Notes: generated from the sequence alone by a model not told the origin. A stretch of 34,161 nt of DNA from Candidatus Uhrbacteria bacterium (GCA_016206175.1 JACQSB010000023.1:1-34161), one strand, 5' to 3'. Numbered from the stretch's first letter, positions 1 to 8,015 are shown. Numbers and translations: made by a program.

Positions 1-2
1 AT

Positions 3-776
3 ATCACCGGCATCTACCAATGGATGGTCGGTGTTGTTGCGATCCTCGCCGTAGTCGCTTTAATGGTCGGCGGCGTGATATGGATGCTTGCCGGCGGCAG
101 TAAGGGTAGAGTTGATTCTGCCAAAAAGACCATCACCAACGCTCTCGTGGGGCTCCTCCTTGCGCTCGGATCCTATCTTTTCTTATGGACCATCAGCCCG
201 CAACTGGTACAATTTCGGCCGATCATTTTGCCGATGGTTAAAGAAATAACACTCGCGATCGTCGGTAGAAACGTCACGCCCGGACAAGAAGGGAAAGTGG
301 AAGAATTCAATTCTATGGCATGTCCAGCAGCGTCAGAAACGGAATTCGACGCCTATTTCACTGCTTACTACACTCCCCCATACGGATCAAAAGGCAACTA
401 TGAAGATTTCTGGTGCAATATCGCCATGCAATGCTATTGTCCCAATAACAACAAACGAGATAAATCGCGTATTTGCCAAACAGCGAGTGGGTACCAGTGG
501 CATCCGTGCGTTGAATTTCCTCAAGGAACGCCGTATTGTACCAGCACCTCAAGCGGCAGACCACCGCAAGCAAATTATTCTCTTGCCGCTGACCAGACGT
601 GTTTCAAAAAGGGGTGTAAGCTTGAGGTAGATGGAAATACGTATGAAGTGCAAGATAAAGGTGATTTGATTAAAGGCCGTCATTTTGATCTTTATGCGGG
701 TGATAGCTTGCAAAATGCCGACTTTAGCGGTGTTAAACGAGTGAAAATCCTCAATCCAAATGAATGTCTTAGATAA
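3..776 (+). CDS. TrbC/VirB2-like T4SS pilin-type hydrophobic N-terminus fused to a Cys-rich region and a C-terminal 3D (Asp-Asp-Asp)/RlpA-like domain; 5' end truncated by window
   Basis: The frame stays open upstream of the ATG at 24 to the window edge (ITGIYQW-MVGVV...). Two hydrophobic segments separated by GGSKGRVDSAKKTITNA are typical of T4SS_pilin/TrbC-like proteins. C-terminus YEVQDKGDLIKGRHFDLYAGD matches the 3D-domain signature (xxDxGxxIKGxxxDLY). Confidence 0.72.
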   Translation: MTGIYQWMVGVVAILAVVALMVGGVIWMLAGGSKGRVDSAKKTITNALVGLLLALGSYLFLWTISPQLVQFRPIILPMVKEITLAIVGRNVTPGQEGKVEEFNSMACPAASETEFDAYFTAYYTPPYGSKGNYEDFWCNIAMQCYCPNNNKRDKSRICQTASGYQWHPCVEFPQGTPYCTSTSSGRPPQANYSLAADQTCFKKGCKLEVDGNTYEVQDKGDLIKGRHFDLYAGDSLQNADFSGVKRVKILNPNECLR

Positions 777-788
777 TTTGCATCTGTT

Positions 789-2120
789 ATGAATGCAGTG
801 ATCTACATCTGCTCCTCGTGCGACGCGCAAAGTTCCAAATGGGCGGGACGCTGCCTCGAATGCGGGGCATGGGGCACTCTTGCCGAACAGACATCGGACG
901 GAAAGAAAAAATCGGATGCTAAAAGAATACCGGCGTCTCAAACTGTCCCGTTCGCGGAAATTGACCATGTAAAAACGCCTCGGATCAAAACCGGGATGGA
1001 TGAGGTTGACCAAGTATTGGGCGGAGGAATTGTACCCGGCAGTTTTATCCTGCTTGGCGGTGAGCCGGGGATAGGAAAATCAACGATCCTTGCAGAGATA
1101 GCGCTGAAACTTGAAAACGTCCTGTACTGCTCGGGAGAAGAATCCGGCGAGCAAATCAAGCTCAGGCTCGATCGTATTATCGGCGCAAAAGGAAGAATAC
1201 CGCCAACACTCCGCTATGTGGGTGAGACGGTCTGCGAAAAAGTCTGCGCAACGATACAAGAAAAAAAACCTGCGCTTGCCATCGTAGATTCAATCCAAAC
1301 CATCGCCTCCAATGATGTGGATTCCGAGGCGGGAAGCATCGGACAAGTACGCGCTTGTACGGTCAAACTCCTCCAGACCGCAAAAGAGTGCACCGTGCCT
1401 ATCATCATCACCGGCCATGTGACGAAAGAAGGCGCGGTCGCAGGCCCCAAGACGCTCGAACATCTCGTTGATACCGTGCTCTATTTGGAGGGCGACAGCA
1501 ATCATTATTTCCGTTTGCTCAAAACCGCAAAAAACCGCTTCGGTTCCACGAATGAAGTCGGTGTATTTGAAATGACGGAATCCGGACTCAAAGAAGTAAA
1601 CAATCCATCCGCGGCATTCATCACGGATACCATGGATAACGTGCCGGGCACCTGCACAACCGTAGTTATGGAGGGAACGCGCGCGTTTCTGGTCAACGTG
1701 CAAGCACTTGCAAGCAAGACATACTTTGGCTATCCGCAGCGCCGCGCTGTAGGATTTGACGCAAACCGTTTGCAGCTCCTCATCGCGGTGTTATCAAAAC
1801 GCCTCGGCCTCAATCTCGGTGACCAGGATATTCATATCAATGTCGTCGGCGGGCTCAAAATCAGCGAACCGGCAGCGGATGCCGCCGTAACGAGTTGTAT
1901 TATTTCCGCATATAAGGGGAAGCTGTGCGACCCAAAGACGATATTTCTTGGCGAAGTCGGCCTCAGTGGCGAAGTTCGCACTCCGCCCGGCATGGACAAA
2001 CGCCTGCGCGAAGCCGAAAAGCTTGGATTTACAACAGCCTATATTCCAAAACAAACAAAAAAAATCTTGTCATCACTGAAACTCATTGAGATGAAATCCC
2101 TTCGCGATCTGGAAATTTAA
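789..2120 (+). CDS. radA: DNA repair protein RadA (RecA-like ATPase with N-terminal C4 zinc finger)
   Basis: CSSCDAQSSKWAGRCLECGAWGT zinc finger; Walker A GGEPGIGKST; KNRFGSTNEVGVFEM motif; C-terminal Lon-like region. Confidence 0.97.
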   Translation: MNAVIYICSSCDAQSSKWAGRCLECGAWGTLAEQTSDGKKKSDAKRIPASQTVPFAEIDHVKTPRIKTGMDEVDQVLGGGIVPGSFILLGGEPGIGKSTILAEIALKLENVLYCSGEESGEQIKLRLDRIIGAKGRIPPTLRYVGETVCEKVCATIQEKKPALAIVDSIQTIASNDVDSEAGSIGQVRACTVKLLQTAKECTVPIIITGHVTKEGAVAGPKTLEHLVDTVLYLEGDSNHYFRLLKTAKNRFGSTNEVGVFEMTESGLKEVNNPSAAFITDTMDNVPGTCTTVVMEGTRAFLVNVQALASKTYFGYPQRRAVGFDANRLQLLIAVLSKRLGLNLGDQDIHINVVGGLKISEPAADAAVTSCIISAYKGKLCDPKTIFLGEVGLSGEVRTPPGMDKRLREAEKLGFTTAYIPKQTKKILSSLKLIEMKSLRDLEI

Positions 2121-2130
2121 TTACTTTGAA

Positions 2131-4215
2131 TTACTCAAAATGCGCCTGGCGCTGAAAGGCATCGACACGATTTTTTAACTCCGGATATTCATCAAGCCTA
2201 ACTACATACTGCTCCGCGAAGGAGCGTGTTTTTTTTATAAGCTCAACATCTGCTAGTGAAGCAAGAGTTACGAGTGGCATGCCGGATTGCCGTTCTCCGA
2301 ATACATCCCCTTCTCCACGTAATTCTAAATCTTTTTCTGCCAGCGCAAATCCGTCGTTTGAAGATACTATTGCTTTGAGCCGCTGCTTGTTTTCGTGCGT
2401 CGCTTCCGTAGGAAGCAAAAAACAATAGGACTGATAGGCACAACGTCCAACCCGTCCCCGAAATTGATGGAGCTGGGCTAAGCCGAAACGTTCCGCGCCT
2501 TCGATGAGCATCACGGTCGCGCGCGGTATGTCAACCCCCACTTCAACTACGGATGTCGTCACTAACACATCGATATCGCCGGCTGCCATCGCGCTCATGA
2601 CATGCTCCTTTTCTTTTTGTTTCATCTTGCCGTGCAATACGCCGAGACGCACAGAAGCAAGATCACTTTCCTGTAAGCGCTTTGACTCTTCACCCACGGA
2701 GCGCACACCAAGAGTATCAGACGGATCAATAAGAGGACATACAATAAACACCTGTCGTCCGTGCGCGATCTCCTTTTTTATAAAATCATATACCCACTGC
2801 CGATAGTGCTGCGGCACGATCTTTGTGATGATCTTTTTTCTGCCCCGCGGCGCACCGTGTATCAGAGAAATGTCTAAATCTCCATACACAGTCAAAGCAA
2901 GGGAACGCGGGATGGGCGTTGCGGTCATGGACAGTAAGTGCGGCATAACAGCATTATCATTTTTCTCGCAGAGAGCTTTGCGTTGCGCGACGCCAAACCG
3001 ATGCTGTTCATCAATAATGGCAAGTGCGAGTTTTTTGAATATAATGTTAGGTTGGATCAACGCATGAGTACCGACGACAAGATCAATATCTCCATTTTGT
3101 ATCTCTTGTAAAAGAGATTTCTTTTCTTTTTTCGTTCCCTGATTCCTGATCCCAGATTCCTTATTCCATTTCTTATAAGCCGATGATGTAAGCAGCGCGA
3201 TCCGAACACCGATATTTTCATAGAACGTACAAAACGTTTCAAAATGCTGCACTGCCAATATCTCCGTCGGAGCCATCAAAACGCATTGATACCCTGACCG
3301 CACGGCGTTGAGAACTGCAAGCGCTCCAACAACAGTCTTTCCCGATCCGACATCGCCTTCCAGGAGCCGATTCATAGGAAAGTTTTTTTTGAAATCCTGT
3401 ATGATTTCCCACGCAGCCTCTTTTTGGCTTTTCGTCAGGGCATAGGGAAGCGAGGAGATAAATTCACTTGTCTCTTTTTTATGGAATGAAATAGCATAGG
3501 CCGGCAGCCGAGCAACAGCCTTTCGCGAAACAAGGTTGCATAATTGCAGAATGAATAATTCCTCAAATGAAAAACGTCGTTTTGCTTTTTGCGCCTCTTC
3601 GATCGTTGCCGGGAAATGGATTGCTTCAAGCGCCTGGGGCAATGCAAGAAGTTTTTCCTGATCAAGGATTTGGGAGGGCAAATACTCGGAGAGCAAGAAA
3701 CGAAAATCGTGCAGAGCTTTTTTTATAAGAGATCGTAATTGCTTCTGATGAAGCTGATGCGTGAGAGAATAGAGAGGGACAAGACGACCTGTATGAAGCG
3801 GCTCCGTGCCGGAAATAATCTTTTCATACATTGGACTTACGAGTGTAAGATCATAAAAATTATCACTCGTACGGCCCGACAAACTTAGGGTATCACCAAC
3901 TTTGATATTCTTCACGATATACGGCTGATTAAACCAAATTACTTTTATACTGCCGCTCTCATCATCGACAAATGCTTCGGTTACAATTTTATGCGTCCGC
4001 CACGAGCGTCTGTTTTGTAAATGGGTAACAGTGCCGCGAATCGTTGCTGTCATGCGAGCTTTCAGATCCTTGATGGCATACAATTTTGTAAAATCATCAA
4101 AACGATACGGCAAATAAAAAATAAGATCACGAACAGTCGTAATCCCCAACTTCTGCAATTCCTTTTCCGTGGCTTTGCCTATGCCGCTTATGTTGGATAC
4201 CGGCGCGTCGAGCAT
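2131..4215 (-). CDS. recG: ATP-dependent DNA helicase RecG
   Basis: Helicase motifs LLEGDVGSGKTVVG, IIDEQHRFGV, SMTATPIPRSL and HQFRGRVGR; wedge/OB N-terminus. Start reassigned from 4362 to the ATG at 4215 because the track ORF extension reads through a tRNA. Confidence 0.95.
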   Translation of the reverse strand: MLDAPVSNISGIGKATEKELQKLGITTVRDLIFYLPYRFDDFTKLYAIKDLKARMTATIRGTVTHLQNRRSWRTHKIVTEAFVDDESGSIKVIWFNQPYIVKNIKVGDTLSLSGRTSDNFYDLTLVSPMYEKIISGTEPLHTGRLVPLYSLTHQLHQKQLRSLIKKALHDFRFLLSEYLPSQILDQEKLLALPQALEAIHFPATIEEAQKAKRRFSFEELFILQLCNLVSRKAVARLPAYAISFHKKETSEFISSLPYALTKSQKEAAWEIIQDFKKNFPMNRLLEGDVGSGKTVVGALAVLNAVRSGYQCVLMAPTEILAVQHFETFCTFYENIGVRIALLTSSAYKKWNKESGIRNQGTKKEKKSLLQEIQNGDIDLVVGTHALIQPNIIFKKLALAIIDEQHRFGVAQRKALCEKNDNAVMPHLLSMTATPIPRSLALTVYGDLDISLIHGAPRGRKKIITKIVPQHYRQWVYDFIKKEIAHGRQVFIVCPLIDPSDTLGVRSVGEESKRLQESDLASVRLGVLHGKMKQKEKEHVMSAMAAGDIDVLVTTSVVEVGVDIPRATVMLIEGAERFGLAQLHQFRGRVGRCAYQSYCFLLPTEATHENKQRLKAIVSSNDGFALAEKDLELRGEGDVFGERQSGMPLVTLASLADVELIKKTRSFAEQYVVRLDEYPELKNRVDAFQRQAHFE

Positions 4216-4233
4216 AAATTCGTCGCCTTTCCT

Positions 4234-4306
4234 TGCACCCGCGGGGAATCGAACCTCGATTACGGGATCCGCAATCCCGCGTCCTATCCGTTGAACGACG
4301 GGTGCA
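4234..4306 (-). tRNA. tRNA-Arg, anticodon GCG
   Basis: Reverse complement GCACCCGTCGTTCAACGGATAGGACGCGGGATTGCGGATCCCGTAATCGAGGTTCGATTCCCCGCGGGTGCA folds as a cloverleaf: 7-bp acceptor GCACCCG/CGGGTGC, anticodon stem CGGGA/TCCCG, loop TTGCGGA. No encoded CCA. Confidence 0.88.
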
Positions 4307-4328
4307 AAGAAAGAAGATGGAAAATATC

Positions 4329-4820
4329 CTACAGTTTCAGGAGTCTCGCGAGCGAATCCCAAAACGGCTCATATTTATGGTCGAGGTCCTCCTCGAGCCA
4401 CATCTGTAAAAATCTTCGAAGAGTTTGCGGGTCTTGATCGCCGAGAGGCACTGGCAGAGTGGAACGAAATCCCGCCTTTTCCTGGACGTATAAAACATCA
4501 TGCCCATCATCATTCTCAATTATTGAAAAAGTGTCAAGGGCGTGAAAGGGGTAATACTTATTACCCAGCTGTACTCCTTTTGCGTCAATCATGCACTGCA
4601 CTTCTTGCGGATTGTGAATGTTATGCGTAAAAATGATAATCGTGGTGATAATCGTCAGAAGGCCAAACAAATAATTTTCCGTAGTATAGCTGTAGACAAG
4701 CAGTCCGGCGACTATGATACCTGCGGCCGCATACCATAGAATGCCACGCTCATATTTTTCATATTCATGGAATACCCATGAAAATGTTCTGTCCCTAAAT
4801 TTTTGTGTCTGCTCTTCCAT
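4329..4820 (-). CDS. Conserved-type membrane protein with two N-terminal TM segments and a C-terminal soluble domain, function unknown
   Basis: 163-aa ORF with TM pair ILWYAAAGIIVAGLLVYSY / YLFGLLTIITTIIIFTHNI and an acidic/aromatic C-terminus. Confidence 0.75.
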   Translation of the reverse strand: MEEQTQKFRDRTFSWVFHEYEKYERGILWYAAAGIIVAGLLVYSYTTENYLFGLLTIITTIIIFTHNIHNPQEVQCMIDAKGVQLGNKYYPFHALDTFSIIENDDGHDVLYVQEKAGFRSTLPVPLGDQDPQTLRRFLQMWLEEDLDHKYEPFWDSLARLLKL

Positions 4821-4975
4821 ATATCATTTATACGCGTTGAGGAAACGGCTCCATGCGATTGCGTTTACTGACTTACCACAATCAGTATAGCACAGATCAA
4901 ATCAATGCAAAAGGGGTTGCATAGGAAGGAAAAATGGGATATGGTGTGAGGAAATGAACGAGGTGTAAGCCGAGT

Positions 4976-4992
4976 AATGGAGAGGTGGCTGA
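4976..4992 (+). repeat. Left copy of a 17-bp direct repeat (AATGGAGAGGTGGCTGA) identical to the tRNA-Ser 5' end region
   Basis: Exact match to 5299-5315; flanks the GIY-YIG cassette. Confidence 0.9.
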
Positions 4993-4993
4993 T

Positions 4994-5021
4994 CCCGCGT
5001 AGCGGGACCCCGCTACGCGGG
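4994..5021. repeat. Perfect 12-bp inverted repeat / hairpin CCCGCGTAGCGG-gacc-CCGCTACGCGGG
   Basis: Direct reading; second arm is the exact reverse complement of the first. Core CGTAGCGGGAC also occurs near 13513. Confidence 0.9.
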
Positions 5022-5045
5022 GGTGGCTTTTCAAGTAGAGACCGT

Positions 5046-5296
5046 ATGTATTATAGTTACATCTTGCAGAGCTGCAAAACAAAGCGATATTATATTGGGC
5101 ATACAAACAATACGGAACTGCGACTCAGGAGGCACAACGACGGCAGAGTTTCTTCAACAAAAACGGATGTCCTTGGCAGATGGTCTATAGTGAATCATGG
5201 GAAACAAAAAAAGATGCGATAGCGAGAGAAATGGAAATCAAGAGATATAAAGGAGGGATTCTGTTTAAAAAGTTATTAGGTCTTTGGAAAGCTTAG
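5046..5296 (+). pseudogene. GIY-YIG nuclease (UPF0213/YhbQ-like size) with a frameshift near an A5 tract (~5161-5166)
   Basis: N-terminal frame MYYSYILQSCKTKRYYIGHTNNTELRLRRHNDGRVSSTK; the remainder continues in another frame as CPWQMVYSESWETKKDAIAREMEIKRYKGGILFKKLLGLWKA*. One extra A in ACAAAAACGG would restore a single frame. Confidence 0.78.
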
Positions 5297-5298
5297 AC

Positions 5299-5315
5299 AA
5301 TGGAGAGGTGGCTGA
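5299..5315 (+). repeat. Right copy of the 17-bp direct repeat, spanning the tRNA-Ser 5' end
   Basis: Exact match to 4976-4992. Confidence 0.9.
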
Positions 5316-5392
5316 GTGGTCGAAAGCGGCACACTGCTAATGTGTTATGCGGCTTCAAAACCGCATCGGGGGTTCGAATCCCCCCCTCTCCG
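5302..5392 (+). tRNA. tRNA-Ser, anticodon GCT (long variable arm)
   Basis: GGAGAGG/CCTCTCC acceptor, anticodon loop CTGCTAA, long variable arm, GGTTCGAATCC T-loop, discriminator G. Confidence 0.93.
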
Positions 5393-5415
5393 AATGTGAT
5401 CTGTACCCCAAATTC

Positions 5416-5814
5416 ATGACTGATTATCTTCCTTTTACGATACACGGAACTATCGTGCGCGGATCGCGGCAGGCTACTCGCCTTGGCTTCCCGACTGCAA
5501 ATCTTGATTCACTGCCGGACGCTCCTCTGTCGCACGGAGTCTATACAGGAACTGCCACATGCCAACCTTTCTTTATAGAAACACCTTGCATAGTCTTTTA
5601 TGGAAAACCATACACCCTTGATACAAACACCGACATACGCTTTGAAGCTCACATCATCAACGTGTCATTGCCCGATTTGTACGGCAAGACAATGACAGTG
5701 ACGTTAGCAAACTATATCCGCCCAAACCAGCAATTTATCAATGTTGATGAATTGCAAAAGGCGATAAAAAAAGATATTACATGTTCACTGGCATCATACA
5801 AAGCGTTGGCGTAA
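5416..5814 (+). CDS. Stand-alone riboflavin kinase (flavokinase) domain protein; lacks the N-terminal FAD synthetase domain of RibF
   Basis: IHGTIVRGSRQATRLGFPTANL ... GVYTGTA ... FEAHIINVSLPDLYGKTMTVTLANYIRPNQQF. The track ORF start at 5347 lies inside the tRNA, so ATG 5416 is chosen. Confidence 0.88.
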   Translation: MTDYLPFTIHGTIVRGSRQATRLGFPTANLDSLPDAPLSHGVYTGTATCQPFFIETPCIVFYGKPYTLDTNTDIRFEAHIINVSLPDLYGKTMTVTLANYIRPNQQFINVDELQKAIKKDITCSLASYKALA

Positions 5815-6386
5815 TTACTGCGCTTGAGAAAAAAAATAGCGCGGTTACGTGTACTATCAATCCTCTGTTGCGTCGAAAATGGAAAAAAGGCGAGAGTGTT
5901 TCAATAAACGGCATCTGTTCAACAATCATATCAGTGACAGGACATTCTTTCCTAGTTGCCTATATGCCGCACACGGTGCATCTCACGACAGTGAAACGAT
6001 GGAAGAAAGGCACGCGCGTCAATATCGAGCCCTCGCTTAAAGCAGGGGATGAGATATCAGGACATTTCGTCACAGGGCATATCGATGGTGTAGCGCGCAT
6101 TGTCGCGATGAAGTATGAGAAAGAACAAACAACGCTTTCTATACAAGTACCCCGGAAATTGCTACGCTATAGTATCCCTCGCGGATCGATTACAATCAAT
6201 GGTGTGAGTCTGACAATTGCTTCGGTGAAGAACGCCAAAGTGACGGTCAAAATTACACCATATACCTTATCGCATACCACCTTACAGTATACAGAGCGAG
6301 GAGCATCTCTCAACCTTGAGATCGATATGCTCGCCCGTTACCTCTTATGGAAAAACTCACCGTCAAAAAAAAGAAAACGCGCATAG
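5781..6386 (+). CDS. ribE: Riboflavin synthase alpha chain
   Basis: MFTGIIQSVGVI start; duplicated lumazine-binding domains (SINGICSTI..., TINGVSLTI...); FVTGHIDG. Confidence 0.95.
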   Translation: MFTGIIQSVGVITALEKKNSAVTCTINPLLRRKWKKGESVSINGICSTIISVTGHSFLVAYMPHTVHLTTVKRWKKGTRVNIEPSLKAGDEISGHFVTGHIDGVARIVAMKYEKEQTTLSIQVPRKLLRYSIPRGSITINGVSLTIASVKNAKVTVKITPYTLSHTTLQYTERGASLNLEIDMLARYLLWKNSPSKKRKRA

Positions 6387-6784
6387 CGCTTGTTGTTGCT
6401 ACTTTTCATACTTCTGTCATTGAAGTAATGGCAGCAGAGGCAAAAAAAACGATTGATGAGATGAACGGCCGCCTCGCATCATATACGGAAGTCCCGGGCG
6501 CGTATGAAATCCCGCTGGCAGTACAGCACGCTCTTCGCAATCCTCTCATCGATGCGGTAGTTGCTCTTGGCTCCATCGAGAAAGGAGAGACGCTGCATGG
6601 AGAAGTGATGGGGTACGTGGTGCATACCGCGCTCATGCGCTTGCAATTAGATTACGATAAACCGGTTGGGTTTGGCATCATTGGACCTGGAGCAACCACT
6701 GCACAAGCATGCAAGCGAGCTGCAGATACCGCACGCCGTGCCGTAGAGGCAGTATGCCATATGAATGCAGAGGGGATGACATGA
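6347..6784 (+). CDS. ribH: 6,7-dimethyl-8-ribityllumazine synthase
   Basis: VPGAYEIPLAVQ and VALGSIEKGETLHGEVM motifs. Confidence 0.94.
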   Translation: MEKLTVKKKKTRIALVVATFHTSVIEVMAAEAKKTIDEMNGRLASYTEVPGAYEIPLAVQHALRNPLIDAVVALGSIEKGETLHGEVMGYVVHTALMRLQLDYDKPVGFGIIGPGATTAQACKRAADTARRAVEAVCHMNAEGMT

Positions 6785-6791
6785 CATTTTT

Positions 6792-8015
6792 ATGAAGTCA
6801 TTACTCAAAAAAATCATTCCTCGCACCCTTATCAACTTTTTTTGGCACAAGCCGCTCGCTATAGCGGCTTGCGTTCGCTATGGCTTTCCGGCAAAAAAAA
6901 TGATCATTGTCGGCATTGCAGGCACAAAAGGAAAAACAAGCACTGCCTACGCCATCAGCCATATTCTCGACGAAGCAAAAAAACCAAACGCTCTGATCTG
7001 TACAGCGGCTATCAAAATCAACGGACAAGAGAGCCCGAATACAGTAAAAATGACATCGCCAAATCCGTGGTTTCTGAACCGCTTCCTTTCGGAAGCATAC
7101 GAGAAAGGCTGCCGATACGCGATCATAGAGGTATCATCACACGCGATAGACCAACATCGTGTGTTGAGCATACCATTTGCTGTTGTAGTGCTCACCAATC
7201 TCTACCCTGACCATCTTGAATACCACAAAGACGCTTTGGAATATCAGCAGATCCATCGGCGGATCGTATCAGGGGAGACTACTCTCATACTAAACGCGGA
7301 AGATACAGTGACTCGCAAATTCCGCGCGACTCCCAAACAGAAAATCTATGTGACACAGGAGGGGCCGCTTGCAAAGACACTAAACGAAACCGAGATTCCT
7401 CTCATGGCCGGCGTGCAGCGTTTCAACCTCTATGCCGCTGCAGCAACCGCGCTCTTCTTAGGCTGTGCTCCAGAGACAATATCACACGCTCTACAATCAC
7501 TCACTGCAATTCCCGGAAGATTCGAACATATCAAAGAAGGACAGCCGTTTGATGTGATTGTTGATTACGCTCATTCGCCTGTTTCTCTAACCGCCTTTTT
7601 CCAATCTCTGGCAGTCGATTCCCATAAACCTGTCATTGCTGTTTTTGGCGCTTGCGGCGAACGGGACCCACACACCCGAGCAGAAATGGGATCAATCCTT
7701 GACCAATTCGCAGATATCATCATTGTGACGAATGACGATCCTTACGGAGAGGATCCAAATAAAATAGCCGCCGAGTTGATCGGCGGCATTCCTCATAAAA
7801 CGGAAGGGGGTAATCTGTATACGATACTCGACAGAAAAGAAGCGATCGCGAAAGCGTTATCGCTCGCGTCTCCATATGCAACTGTCTGTATACTTGGAAA
7901 AGGAGCAGAACAATTTCAAGTCTTTAACCATACAAAGATTCCTTGGGATGATCGGCAAGTCGTACGGGAGCTTCTTCGTTTGACGAATTACCGTGCGCAA
8001 ACACAAGGCCAATGA
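6792..8015 (+). CDS. murE: MurE-type UDP-N-acetylmuramyl tripeptide synthetase (Mur ligase)
   Basis: GTKGKTST P-loop, MTSPNPW, IEVSSHAIDQHR, VDYAHSP, FGACGERD, TNDDPYGEDP. Confidence 0.88.
   Translation: MKSLLKKIIPRTLINFFWHKPLAIAACVRYGFPAKKMIIVGIAGTKGKTSTAYAISHILDEAKKPNALICTAAIKINGQESPNTVKMTSPNPWFLNRFLSEAYEKGCRYAIIEVSSHAIDQHRVLSIPFAVVVLTNLYPDHLEYHKDALEYQQIHRRIVSGETTLILNAEDTVTRKFRATPKQKIYVTQEGPLAKTLNETEIPLMAGVQRFNLYAAAATALFLGCAPETISHALQSLTAIPGRFEHIKEGQPFDVIVDYAHSPVSLTAFFQSLAVDSHKPVIAVFGACGERDPHTRAEMGSILDQFADIIIVTNDDPYGEDPNKIAAELIGGIPHKTEGGNLYTILDRKEAIAKALSLASPYATVCILGKGAEQFQVFNHTKIPWDDRQVVRELLRLTNYRAQTQGQ

Noticed and set aside
4216-4362. N-terminal 49-aa extension of RecG in the ORF track
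   Set aside because: It is translated tRNA-Arg sequence and a short spacer; a good ATG exists at 4215.
5155-5170. Canonical programmed -1 frameshift signal in the GIY-YIG gene
   Set aside because: The zero-frame codons ACA AAA ACG do not fit X XXY YYZ and no clear downstream stem was found; an indel or pseudogene explanation is simpler.
5347-5415. N-terminal extension of the riboflavin kinase ORF (MRLQNRIGGSNPPLSE...)
   Set aside because: This extension is translated from the 3' half of tRNA-Ser; start reassigned to 5416.
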